DNA of 32,001 nucleotides from Alcanivorax sp. (lineage in GTDB: Bacteria; Pseudomonadota; Gammaproteobacteria; Pseudomonadales; Alcanivoracaceae), in NCBI RefSeq assembly GCF_014762765.1, contig NZ_JABURH010000111.1, forward strand, positions 1 to 32,001, read 5' to 3'. The notes under the pieces are model-generated. The model was given only the letters and a program-made list of their open reading frames with translations. It ran no database searches and was not told the origin of the DNA. The translations under genes and the position numbers were made by a program. Positions 25,176 through 32,001 of this stretch are shown here, piece by piece. The stretch's first letter is position 1, and each line of letters starts with the position of its first letter.

Positions 25176-26384
25176 ATGCAGTCAACTCTGTTCCACCGCG
25201 CGGCGGTTGGTCTGACGTCACTGATGATCAGTGGTCTGACCTTCGCCAGCGACTGGACCGAACGTTCCGAACTCGACCTGCGACCGGGGGTGACCCAGGT
25301 CAGTCAGGATATTCAAGATCTTCACACCACCGTGCTCTGGATTGTGACCGTCATCGGTCTGCTGGTGTTCGGCCTGATCGTATACTCCATGATCAGCCAC
25401 CGCCGCGCCAAGAACCCCAATCCGTCCACCTTCCACGAAAACGTCTTCCTGGAAGTGCTCTGGACTGTGATTCCCTTCGTGATTCTGATCGCCATGGCGG
25501 TGCCTGCCACCCGTGTTCTGGTTCAGATTGACGACAGCGCTGAATCCGAACTGACGGTGAAGGTAACCGGCTACCGCTGGAAGTGGAGCTACGAGTACCT
25601 GACCTACGAAGATGACAACGACATCGGTGTCTCTTTCTTCTCCAACCTGGCCACGCCACCTGAACAGTACAACAACCCGGTCCTGGCCGGCGGCCTGTTC
25701 CCCTATGGCACAGCGAAAGAGCTGGTTGGCAAGGAAGCTCCCGAGAAAGACCACAACTACCAGCTGGAAGTGGATAACAAACTGATCATTCCGTCAGGCC
25801 AGAAAGTCCGTTTCCTGGTGACCTCAGACGATGTGATCCACTCTTTCTGGATCCCGGATTTCGGTGGCAAGAAAGACGCTATTCCCGGTTTCGTCAATGA
25901 AATGTGGGCAAAAGTGCCGGAAGGCAAGGAAGGCACCTATTACGGCCAGTGTGCGGAACTGTGTGGCAAGAACCACGCCTTCATGCCGATTGCGGTAGAA
26001 GTGGTTAGCCAGGACGAGTTCAAGACCTGGATTGCTGAAGAGAAAGAAAAAGCCGCTTCCGGTCCTGACCTGACGCCGTTCACCGGACTGGATCAGGCGA
26101 TGGACGAAGGCAAGCAGGTTTACGCCAGCGCCTGTGCACTGTGTCATGGTGCCAATGGTGAGGGTGGCATTGGTCTGCCGTTTGCGGGTACCGACTTCGC
26201 AACCAAGCCGGAGCACCTGAACGAACATATCGATGTGCTGGTAAATGGCCGTGCTGCCATGCCCGCATTCAAGGCTCAGTTGACCCCGCGCCAGATTGCG
26301 GCAGTGGTCACCTACGAGCGTAACGCTTTCGGCAACGACACCGGCGATCTGATTCAGCCCGCCGACGTTAACGACCACGAATAA
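25176..26384 (+). CDS. coxB: Cytochrome c oxidase subunit II with fused cytochrome c
   Basis: Receives electrons at CuA and passes them to subunit I; this version also has its own c-type heme, the caa3-like form. The 402-residue precursor has a signal-like segment (residues 8-24) and two transmembrane helices (about 48-68 and 92-112). The CuA site is CAELCGKNHAFM with Cys259, Cys263, His267 and Met270, and the upstream His is in DVIHSFW. The C-terminal cytochrome c has CALCH (320-324) and the Met ligand 362 in AAMPAFK. The ATG at 25176 follows GGGAG with good spacing. It opens the coxB-coxA-ctaG-coxC operon, with coxA 14 bp downstream. Confidence 0.95.
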   Translation: MQSTLFHRAAVGLTSLMISGLTFASDWTERSELDLRPGVTQVSQDIQDLHTTVLWIVTVIGLLVFGLIVYSMISHRRAKNPNPSTFHENVFLEVLWTVIPFVILIAMAVPATRVLVQIDDSAESELTVKVTGYRWKWSYEYLTYEDDNDIGVSFFSNLATPPEQYNNPVLAGGLFPYGTAKELVGKEAPEKDHNYQLEVDNKLIIPSGQKVRFLVTSDDVIHSFWIPDFGGKKDAIPGFVNEMWAKVPEGKEGTYYGQCAELCGKNHAFMPIAVEVVSQDEFKTWIAEEKEKAASGPDLTPFTGLDQAMDEGKQVYASACALCHGANGEGGIGLPFAGTDFATKPEHLNEHIDVLVNGRAAMPAFKAQLTPRQIAAVVTYERNAFGNDTGDLIQPADVNDHE

Positions 26385-26398
26385 GGGAGGGGATAGCA

Positions 26399-28006
26399 AT
26401 GTCTACTGCAGCTGCAACCCATGATGATCACCACGATCATCACCACGCCCCGACCGGCCTGAAACGTTGGCTGTTCAGCACCAACCACAAAGATATCGGT
26501 ACTTTGTACCTGTGGTTCAGCTTCGCCATGTTCCTCGCTGGCGGCTTTATGGCCATGGTGATCCGTGCCGAGCTGCTCGAGCCCGGCATGCAGTTTGTCG
26601 ATCCGGAATTCTTCAACCAGATGACCACCGTGCATGGTCTTATCATGGTGTTTGGTGCGGTGATGCCCGCCACGGTTGGCCTGGCCAACTGGATGATTCC
26701 ACTGATGATTGGTGCGCCGGATATGGCGCTGCCGCGGATGAATAACTGGTCCTTCTGGATTCTGCCTTTCGCCTTCGCGATCCTGATCGGTTCCGTGATC
26801 ATGAGTGCCTTCGGCGATGGCAACCCCAGTGCGCCGAACTTCGGTTGGACTTTCTACGCTCCGCTGTCCACCAAATATGGCCCGGACTCCACGGACTTGT
26901 TCATCCTGTCCGTCCACATGATGGGTATTTCTTCCATTATGGGTGCCATCAACGTGGTCGTTACTGTCTTCAACATGCGTGCCCCTGGCATGACCCTGAT
27001 GAAGATGCCGCTGTTCGTATGGACCTGGCTGATCACCGCCTTCCTGCTGATCGCGGTAATCCCGGTACTGGCCGGTGCAGTGACCATGATGCTGACCGAC
27101 CGTCACTTCGGCACCAGCTTCTTCGATGCTGCCGGCGGCGGTGACCCGGTACTGTTCCAGCACGTGTTCTGGTTCTTCGGGCACCCCGAGGTGTACATCA
27201 TGATCCTGCCGAGCTTCGGTATCGTGTCAGCGATCATTCCGGCCTTTGCCCGCAAGCCGCTGTTCGGTTACGCCTCCATGGTGTACGCCACCGCGTCCAT
27301 TGCGCTGCTGTCCTTCGTGGTATGGGCTCACCACATGTTCACCGTGGGCATGCCGCTGGCCGGTACCCTGTTCTTCATGTACATGACCATGCTGATCTCC
27401 GTACCCACGGGTGTGAAGGTGTTCAACTGGGTGGCCACCATGTGGCGCGGCTCCATGAGCTTCGAGCTGCCGATGAAGTGGGCCATCGCCTTCGTGGTGC
27501 TGTTTACCTGTGGCGGTCTGTCCGGCCTGATGCTGGCGATCACTCCGGTGGACTTCCAGTACCACGATACCTACTTCGTTGTGGCTCACTTCCACTATGT
27601 ACTGGTGACCGGCGCCATCTTCTCCATCTTCGCTGCTGCCTACTACTGGCTGCCGAAGTGGTCCGGCGTGATGCCCAACAAGACCCTGGGTGAACTGCAC
27701 TTCTGGAACTCCCTGATTTCCGCCAACCTGCTGTTCTTCCCCATGCACTTCGTGGGTCTGGCCGGCATGCCGCGTCGTTACGCTGACTACGCGCTGCAGT
27801 TTGCGGACTACAACTTCTGGATTTCCATTGGTGGCTTCTGGTTCGGTCTGTCCCAGCTGTTGTTCCTGGCGGTGGCTGTGCTGTGCGCCATGAAGAAAGG
27901 CGAAAAAGCAGCGGCCAAGCCTTGGGATGGGGCCGAAGGTCTGGAATGGGAAGTGCCGTCTCCGGCGCCGTTCCACACCTACGACACCCCGCCGGTGGTC
28001 AAGTAA
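26399..28006 (+). CDS. coxA: Cytochrome c oxidase subunit I
   Basis: Catalytic subunit of the aa3 oxidase: reduces oxygen to water and pumps protons, with low-spin heme a and the heme a3-CuB centre. It has 535 residues and about 12 transmembrane helices. The CuB ligands and cross-linked tyrosine are in FFGHPEVYI and WAHHMFTVG. The heme a/a3 ligands are in MTTVHGLIMVFG and VAHFHYVLV. The D-channel entrance region (FGAVMPATVGLANW) and K-channel are conserved. The histidine-rich N-terminus (HDDHHDHHHAP) may bind metal. The ribosome site GGGAGGGG is strong. It is the second gene of the operon. Confidence 0.97.
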   Translation: MSTAAATHDDHHDHHHAPTGLKRWLFSTNHKDIGTLYLWFSFAMFLAGGFMAMVIRAELLEPGMQFVDPEFFNQMTTVHGLIMVFGAVMPATVGLANWMIPLMIGAPDMALPRMNNWSFWILPFAFAILIGSVIMSAFGDGNPSAPNFGWTFYAPLSTKYGPDSTDLFILSVHMMGISSIMGAINVVVTVFNMRAPGMTLMKMPLFVWTWLITAFLLIAVIPVLAGAVTMMLTDRHFGTSFFDAAGGGDPVLFQHVFWFFGHPEVYIMILPSFGIVSAIIPAFARKPLFGYASMVYATASIALLSFVVWAHHMFTVGMPLAGTLFFMYMTMLISVPTGVKVFNWVATMWRGSMSFELPMKWAIAFVVLFTCGGLSGLMLAITPVDFQYHDTYFVVAHFHYVLVTGAIFSIFAAAYYWLPKWSGVMPNKTLGELHFWNSLISANLLFFPMHFVGLAGMPRRYADYALQFADYNFWISIGGFWFGLSQLLFLAVAVLCAMKKGEKAAAKPWDGAEGLEWEVPSPAPFHTYDTPPVVK

Positions 28007-28033
28007 GTCCCGATAACGGACAGGAGCGGTACC

Positions 28034-28609
28034 ATGAGCGAAAAACAGCTCAGCGTGGAAGAACGCAACAAGCGTACGCTGAAGAAGCTGTTGATCTGGG
28101 CGGTAGCCATGTTTGGCTTCGCCTTCCTCATGGTGCCGTTCTATAACGTTATCTGTGACATCACCGGCCTGAACGGCAAGACATCCAGTACGGCCGCCAC
28201 CGACGTTCCCGAACAGGTGGTGGCGGATCGTACCGTGACGGTGGAATTCATTACCCAGAAAGGCGACGGCATCAGCGGTGAATTCACCTCTGAGACCAAG
28301 CGGGTCAAGGTGCACCCGGGGGAAATTACCCTGGTACATTTTTATGCCAGCAACCCGACGTCAACGGACATGATTACCCAGAGCATCCCCTCAGTAACGC
28401 CGGGGGAAGCTGCGCGCTACCTGCACAAGACCCAGTGCTTCTGCTTCGACCAGCAGACCCTGGCCGCAGGCGAGCGTAAGGACATGCCGATGATTTTCTA
28501 TCTGGACCCGGAAATTCCACGTCATATAAACCAATTCACTCTGTCCTATACGATCTTCGATGTGACAGAGCGGGTCGCCGGTAAAAACAACAGCGTGGCT
28601 GTGAACTGA
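28034..28609 (+). CDS. ctaG: CtaG/Cox11 copper chaperone
   Basis: Inserts copper into the CuB site of subunit I. It is membrane-anchored with a periplasmic copper-binding domain. The 191-residue protein has one N-terminal segment (LLIWAVAMFGFAFLMVPFYNV) and the copper motif CFCF in KTQCFCFDQQTL. The typical PFYNVICDITGLNG follows the membrane segment. It lies 27 bp after coxA and 29 bp before coxC with its own GGAGC ribosome site, an arrangement shared with Pseudomonas. Confidence 0.95.
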   Translation: MSEKQLSVEERNKRTLKKLLIWAVAMFGFAFLMVPFYNVICDITGLNGKTSSTAATDVPEQVVADRTVTVEFITQKGDGISGEFTSETKRVKVHPGEITLVHFYASNPTSTDMITQSIPSVTPGEAARYLHKTQCFCFDQQTLAAGERKDMPMIFYLDPEIPRHINQFTLSYTIFDVTERVAGKNNSVAVN

Positions 28610-28638
28610 TAACAGCCGGTTGTAGAGGAGATTTTCGA

Positions 28639-29517
28639 ATGGCTACTGAAAAGTATTACGTTCCCGAGAGCAGCCCCTGGCCGCTGACCGCGTCCATCGG
28701 CTTGTTCATGACCGCCATTGGCGGTGCCAAGTTCATCCAGCAGAGCACCATGGATACCATGGAGCCGAACTTCTTCGGCAAGCCGCTGTTCTTCATCGGT
28801 CTGACCTGGTTGCTGCTGGTCATTGCCGCCTGGTGGCGCGATACCATCAAGGAATCCGTGGGTGGTCTGCACAGCAATCAACTGGGCGGTTCCTATCGCC
28901 AGGGCATGCTGTGGTTCATCTTTTCCGAGGTGATGTTCTTTGCCGCCTTCTTCGGCGCCATGTTCTACACCCGCTGGTTGATCATTCCGTGGTTGTCCGG
29001 GGAAGGCTCCAACGCCATGACCCACGAACTACTGTGGCCGGGTTTCCAGGCCATGTGGCCGCTTACGGTGACCCCGGACGGTAGCACCACCACGCCCATG
29101 GGCGCTTGGGGCCTGCCGGCCATCAACACCGCTATCCTGCTGGTCAGCTCCATCACCCTGACCATTGCCCACCACGCTCTGCTGGAAAACCAGCGCGGCA
29201 AGCTGATCATCTTCCAGGCCATCACCGTGGTACTGGGCGCCATCTTCCTGGGCCTGCAGGGTCTGGAATATGTGCACGCCTATGACATGGGTCTGACTCT
29301 GGATGCAGGGATCTACGGCAGCTTGTTCTTCCTGCTCACCGGCTTCCACGGTGCCCACGTGACCATCGGGACCATCTTCCTGTTGATCACCCTGATCCGT
29401 GTTATCAAGGGTCACTTCAGCCCGGATAACTGCTTTGCCTGGGAAGCGGGTGCCTGGTACTGGCACTTTGTGGACGTGGTATGGCTGTTCCTGTTCGTGA
29501 CCGTTTACTGGTTGTAA
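28639..29517 (+). CDS. coxC: Cytochrome c oxidase subunit III
   Basis: Structural subunit of the aa3 oxidase without redox centres; stabilises subunit I and proton uptake. It has 292 residues and about seven transmembrane helices. The family stretches WWRDTIKES, RQGMLWFIFSEVMFFAAFF, GFHGAHVTIG and WYWHFVDVVWLFLFVTVYW are conserved. AGAGGAG precedes the ATG. It is the last gene of the operon, and a strong terminator follows 40 nt later. Confidence 0.96.
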   Translation: MATEKYYVPESSPWPLTASIGLFMTAIGGAKFIQQSTMDTMEPNFFGKPLFFIGLTWLLLVIAAWWRDTIKESVGGLHSNQLGGSYRQGMLWFIFSEVMFFAAFFGAMFYTRWLIIPWLSGEGSNAMTHELLWPGFQAMWPLTVTPDGSTTTPMGAWGLPAINTAILLVSSITLTIAHHALLENQRGKLIIFQAITVVLGAIFLGLQGLEYVHAYDMGLTLDAGIYGSLFFLLTGFHGAHVTIGTIFLLITLIRVIKGHFSPDNCFAWEAGAWYWHFVDVVWLFLFVTVYWL

Positions 29518-29556
29518 GCAGCAGGAAGAAGCAGCACGCTACACGCTGCAGGCAAC

Positions 29557-29592
29557 AAAAAGCCGCGCCCCGAAAGGGGCGCGGCTTTTTTT
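29557..29592. terminator. Bidirectional Rho-independent terminator after coxC
   Basis: AAAAAGCCGCGCCCC and GGGGCGCGGCTTTTT form a perfect 15-bp stem with a GAAA tetraloop, followed by further Ts. A-tract and T-tract flank both sides, so it can also stop transcripts from the CigR-like gene. It is the clearest terminator in the window. Confidence 0.95.
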
Positions 29593-29595
29593 TGA

Positions 29596-29748
29596 GTTTC
29601 AAGCTGCAAGCTTCAAGCTACAAGGCGCGGTCGATGGCCTTCCAATATCAGAGGCCGTGCCCGCGTTGCAGCATCCACGTGGGGCTCACCTCTTAAAGAG
29701 ACACTGCGTATTCTTCGCGTTGCGACTTGAAACTTGTCTCTTGCAGCT
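29596..29748. repeat. Heptad-armed palindromic element D
   Basis: Left arm GTTTCAA, GCTGCAA, GCTTCAA, GCTACAA (29596-29623), then GGCGCGG. Right arm TGCGACT, TGAAACT, TGTCTCT, TGCAGCT (29721-29748) after CGCG. The unit is AAGNNNC in both arms, read inward. The core has AGAGGCCGTGCCC (29650-29662) and an imperfect partner GGGGCTCACCTCTT, as in elements A and B, although the arms are unrelated to theirs. The right end overlaps the TGA of the CigR-like gene. Confidence 0.75.
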
Positions 29749-30227
29749 CAACGAATCCCGAACACATCAATAATGGTCTGGGTGGCGTCCATGATTCTCA
29801 CGGCCTCATTGTCGATGATCACATCGGTCACCCCGTCAATACGGCGTATGCCGTCGTACACCGGCAGACGCTGCCCGTGGTAGTAAAGGTCATCGGGCAG
29901 GGTGCGGCCAACCTGGAGTTTCTTCTGCCAGCCCGGTGGCAGCTGGCCGCCGCGGGCCACTTTCTTTTGCAGGCCAGGCGGCAGGGACTGGTAATCCCTG
30001 TTGCTCAGATGGCGACGCAGAGCGTCACGTTCACGGTCGCTGTAGCGGTAATCGCGGTAATCCCGGTGGTGGTCATCACGGCGGTATTCCCGCTCGTGGC
30101 TTTCCTGTTGCTGCATCGCCTGGCCTTTTCCTTTGCCGGCCCAGGCCGGTGGCTGAGCCAGGCTGGCCACTGGCAAGCTCATTGCGGTGCCCAGCAGTAA
30201 CAGCTTGGGTAATGTCGTTACTTTCAT
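29748..30227 (-). CDS. CigR/RcnB-like secreted protein
   Basis: A 159-residue exported protein: signal peptide LPKLLLLGTAMSLPVASLA, then a charged linker rich in Arg, Asp, His and Tyr (about residues 40-70, YRRDDHHRDYRDYRY). The C-terminal half carries SLPPGLQKKVARGGQLPPGWQKKL and ends DATQTIIDVFGIR, the pattern of proteins annotated as anti-virulence regulator CigR family or RcnB-like. Its role outside Salmonella is not known. The ATG at 30227 has GAGGAAAA five nt upstream. The stop codon is shared with the end of heptad element D. Confidence 0.8.
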   Translation of the reverse strand: MKVTTLPKLLLLGTAMSLPVASLAQPPAWAGKGKGQAMQQQESHEREYRRDDHHRDYRDYRYSDRERDALRRHLSNRDYQSLPPGLQKKVARGGQLPPGWQKKLQVGRTLPDDLYYHGQRLPVYDGIRRIDGVTDVIIDNEAVRIMDATQTIIDVFGIR

Positions 30228-30431
30228 CACTTTTCCTCACTTATACGACAGGCTTCCTCCCATCTGACAACAACACGCGGTGTTTTGCTGTGACTGGCGT
30301 GGCTTGAAGCGTAAAACGTCGTAACGGATGAAGTCTGTGAGTAATGACTGCGGTGACAGTTGATAAGCAACAAAGTGCAATTTAGAGGGGTGTTGGATCG
30401 GTAGGGATTCGTTTCACTGCAGGACCATAAC

Positions 30432-30461
30432 CGTAGTCGCCTTGTGGGCAAGACGACTACG
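30432..30461 (-). terminator. Hairpin after the carboxylesterase gene
   Basis: CGTAGTCG-C-CTTG (30432-30444) pairs with CAAG-A-CGACTACG (30449-30461), a 12-bp stem with one mismatch and a 4-nt loop, about 20 nt downstream of the carboxylesterase stop. No T-tract follows on the minus strand. The remaining roughly 200 bp up to the CigR-like start shows no gene. Confidence 0.45.
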
Positions 30462-30481
30462 AGGGGGGGCTTTGGTACAGG

Positions 30482-31141
30482 TCAGGCTGCGAGAACCTTG
30501 TTCAGCCATTGCCCGATATCACGAATCTGCTCCAGGCAGACCATATGCTCCATGGGGTAGGTGAGGTACTCAGGTGTATAACCCAGGCTGGTCAGGGTGT
30601 CTGCTGCCCGGCGGCCGAGCACTTCCGGCACCATGGGGTCCTGGCTGCCGTGGCAGATCATGACCGGCAGGGACGCATTAGCGGTAGAGGGGGTGACCGG
30701 CATGGCCATATAGGTGGACAAGGTCAGCAGGCCGGCCAGCTGTTGTGGGTAGCGTAATGCGGTCTGATAGGCCACCGCACCGCCCTGGGAGAAGCCGGCG
30801 ATGACGATCCGGTGGGCCGGAATGCCACGCTGGATCTCTCGTTCGATCAGGGCGTCCACGGCATCCGCGGATGCCAACACCCCGGCCTCGTCCACCTTGC
30901 GGTCGATATCCATGGCGAGAATGTCGTACCAGGCGGGCATAACCATGCCGCCGTTGACGGTGACGGGAATCTCCGGCGCATGGGGAAACACAAAACGCAC
31001 ATCCAGCCCGGCTGGCAGCTGCAACTCCGGCACGATGGGCTCGAAATCATGACCACTGGCCCCCAGGCCATGCAGCCAGATCACGGCAGCCGTGGCATCG
31101 CCTGCCGGCTCGATTTCCACACACTTCAACAGTTCGCTCAT
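30482..31141 (-). CDS. Serine carboxylesterase/phospholipase, alpha/beta hydrolase
   Basis: A 219-residue cytoplasmic esterase of the phospholipase/carboxylesterase family (relatives include Pseudomonas fluorescens EstB and acyl-protein thioesterases). The oxyanion-hole region is WLHGLGASGHDF. The catalytic triad is Ser118 in GFSQGG, Asp168 in CHGSQDPMVP and His199 in YPMEHMVC. No signal peptide. The ATG at 31141 was kept although the ribosome site (AAGGACAAAGC) is only fair. It is followed by the hairpin at 30432 and preceded by the two repeat elements near rapA. Confidence 0.92.
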   Translation of the reverse strand: MSELLKCVEIEPAGDATAAVIWLHGLGASGHDFEPIVPELQLPAGLDVRFVFPHAPEIPVTVNGGMVMPAWYDILAMDIDRKVDEAGVLASADAVDALIEREIQRGIPAHRIVIAGFSQGGAVAYQTALRYPQQLAGLLTLSTYMAMPVTPSTANASLPVMICHGSQDPMVPEVLGRRAADTLTSLGYTPEYLTYPMEHMVCLEQIRDIGQWLNKVLAA

Positions 31142-31195
31142 GCTTTGTCCTTTGGGGTCGGAGGGTGGTTGTGGCCGAAACCAAAATCAATGTTC

Positions 31196-31259
31196 ACCAC
31201 AGAGGGCACAGAGTCACTGAGGAAAAGACTGTCTCTGTGTTCTCTGTGCCCTCCGTGGT
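31196..31259. repeat. Palindromic element F with 9-mer arms
   Basis: Left arm ACCACAGAG, GGCACAGAG, TCACTGAGG (31196-31222). Right arm CTCTGTGTT, CTCTGTGCC, CTCCGTGGT (31233-31259), the inverse of the left with the unit NNCACAGAG. The spacer is only 10 nt. The outer 18 bp of the two arms pair with one mismatch. Similar CACAGAG strings are, to my recollection, widespread between bacterial genes. It lies 54 nt upstream of the carboxylesterase start. Confidence 0.8.
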
Positions 31260-31300
31260 AAAAGTTTTGCGCCGGTGCAGCCTACGCGGATGGAAAGGCA

Positions 31301-31386
31301 GTGACGAGTGACGAGTTGCGAGGAGCGAAAAGCAAACTCAAATCATAAAGGTTTTCGCTACTCGTACCTCGTCACTCGCTCCTCGT
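31301..31386. repeat. Short heptad-armed palindromic element E
   Basis: Left arm GTGACGA, GTGACGA, GTTGCGA, GGAGCGA (31301-31328). Right arm TTTTCGC, TACTCGT, ACCTCGT, CACTCGC, TCCTCGT (31352-31386). Read inward, both arms use RCGAGNN, and GCGAAAA faces TTTTCGC. The spacer is AT-rich and there is no GC-rich core. It ends 3 nt from the rapA stop codon and lies 41 nt from the 9-mer element F in the same intergenic gap. Confidence 0.8.
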
Positions 31387-31389
31387 TTT

Positions 31390-32001
31390 TTACGCCCCGC
31401 CGGCTACAATCACGCGCACGGCTTCCAGCTGACAGCGAGCTTCGCCGAGCACTTTCTCCAAGGCTTCAGTCTGGGCTTCCAGGGCCTGGATTTCCTCGTC
31501 ACGCACCGCCGGGTTCTTGGCCTGCAGCGCCTTCAGGCGAGCCAGTTCATGGCCCTGTTCCTGGCGCATTTTTTCCAGGGCGCCATCAATTGTGCCTTGG
31601 GCTTCTTTCGCGGCAAGCGCTTCATCCGCCTTGAGCAGTTTATCCAACAGCGGTTTCTGGCTGCCGACAATCTTGCGACTCAGTGGCTTGTCCATCTTGT
31701 GACATTGCTGGCTCAGGCCCTCGTGGCTGATCGCCTGGCTGATGTTCTTGCCGTTGGCGTCGAGCAGGTGGCGAATCACCGTGGTAGGCAAGAAGCGGTC
31801 CGCCTGCAGGTATTTGGGCGCCACCGCATCGATGGTGTAGATGGCCTCGATCAGCAGGGTGCCGGCATTGATCTTGGGGTTTTTAAGCAGACTCACGGCA
31901 GCCTTGCCACGGTGTTCGGTAAGCAGCATGTCCAGGCTGCCGGTGACCATGGGATGCTCCCAGGTAAGGAACTGCATGTCATCACGGGCCAGGGCGGTGG
32001 C
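31390..32001 (-). CDS. rapA: RNA polymerase-associated protein RapA, C-terminal part
   Basis: C-terminal 203 residues of RapA, a Swi2/Snf2-family ATPase that binds RNA polymerase and recycles it after transcription. The gene continues past the right edge of the window, so the ATPase domains are not visible. The recognisable tail starts ATALARDDMQFLTWEHPMV at the edge and includes AVSLLKNPKINAGTLLIEAIY, APKYLQADRFLPTTVIRHLLD and the final coiled region ALEAQTEALEKVLGEARCQL. The methionine at 31977 is internal, not the start. The stop codon lies 3 nt from heptad element E. Confidence 0.93.
   Translation of the reverse strand, partial: ATALARDDMQFLTWEHPMVTGSLDMLLTEHRGKAAVSLLKNPKINAGTLLIEAIYTIDAVAPKYLQADRFLPTTVIRHLLDANGKNISQAISHEGLSQQCHKMDKPLSRKIVGSQKPLLDKLLKADEALAAKEAQGTIDGALEKMRQEQGHELARLKALQAKNPAVRDEEIQALEAQTEALEKVLGEARCQLEAVRVIVAGGA

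Noticed and set aside
27227-28339. 370-residue reading frame opposite coxA and ctaG
   Set aside because: Antisense to highly conserved oxidase sequence and full of His/Gly/Gln, typical of a shadow frame.
31196-31386. Elements E and F as an IS or MITE with target-site duplication
   Set aside because: No flanking direct duplication could be found, and the periodic arms are unlike transposon ends.

Overview
The window is ordinary, densely coded chromosome from a gammaproteobacterium. It looks like Alcanivorax or a related marine relative of Pseudomonas. That rests on the Pseudomonas-type cytochrome oxidase locus (coxB-coxA-ctaG-coxC beside DUF2909, SURF1, a CX3C protein, COX15/ctaA and ctaB), the pseudomonad-style RhlB and RapA, the GC-rich codon use and the CTGTAGGA-type palindromic repeats. 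The taxonomic call is inference from protein families and gene order. I see no rRNA, tRNA, CRISPR array, insertion sequence or prophage gene.

Layout. 1-7.7 kb: a permuted NlpC/P60-type hydrolase overlapping tail-to-tail with an isoprenylcysteine-methyltransferase-like membrane protein; a PIN-PhoH ATPase; an unrecognised helical protein; an OmpW porin; an rhlB-glpE pair; small DUF1145 and DUF938 proteins. 7.7-10.4 kb: a short-chain dehydrogenase, a PlsC acyltransferase and a secreted START-domain protein (lipid metabolism flavour). 10.6-14.0 kb: a sialidase-fold protein translationally overlapping a membrane protein, convergent and overlapping with a sodium:solute symporter. 14.1-19.2 kb: a membrane protein with a C-terminal cold-shock domain, a FemAB/GNAT-like acyltransferase, an unrecognised 121-residue protein, and a lemA-M48 protease operon. 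19.5-29.6 kb: an Mpo1-like protein and the aerobic respiration block. Heme A synthesis and assembly genes (SURF1, CX3C protein, ctaA, ctaB) are on the minus strand. DUF2909 and the structural operon coxB-coxA-ctaG-coxC are on the plus strand, ending in a strong terminator. CoxB carries its own C-terminal cytochrome c. 29.7-32 kb: a CigR/RcnB-like secreted protein, a serine carboxylesterase and the C-terminal part of rapA, cut by the window edge.

The most unusual content lies between genes. At least six intergenic palindromic elements (2999-3158, 8542-8698, 14050-14111, 20024-20184, 29596-29748, 31301-31386) have arms built of about three or four degenerate tandem 7-mers facing each other across a core. 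The 7-mer differs between most elements. Three of them (2999, 20024, 29596) share a core motif AGAGGYCGYGCCC, and four have a GCGC-rich block just inside the arms. Most abut or overlap stop codons. A seventh element (31196-31259) has the same plan with 9-mers. I do not recognise these as a named family. A second, different repeat class with CTGTAGGA ends occurs at 4989-5048 and 19256-19493.
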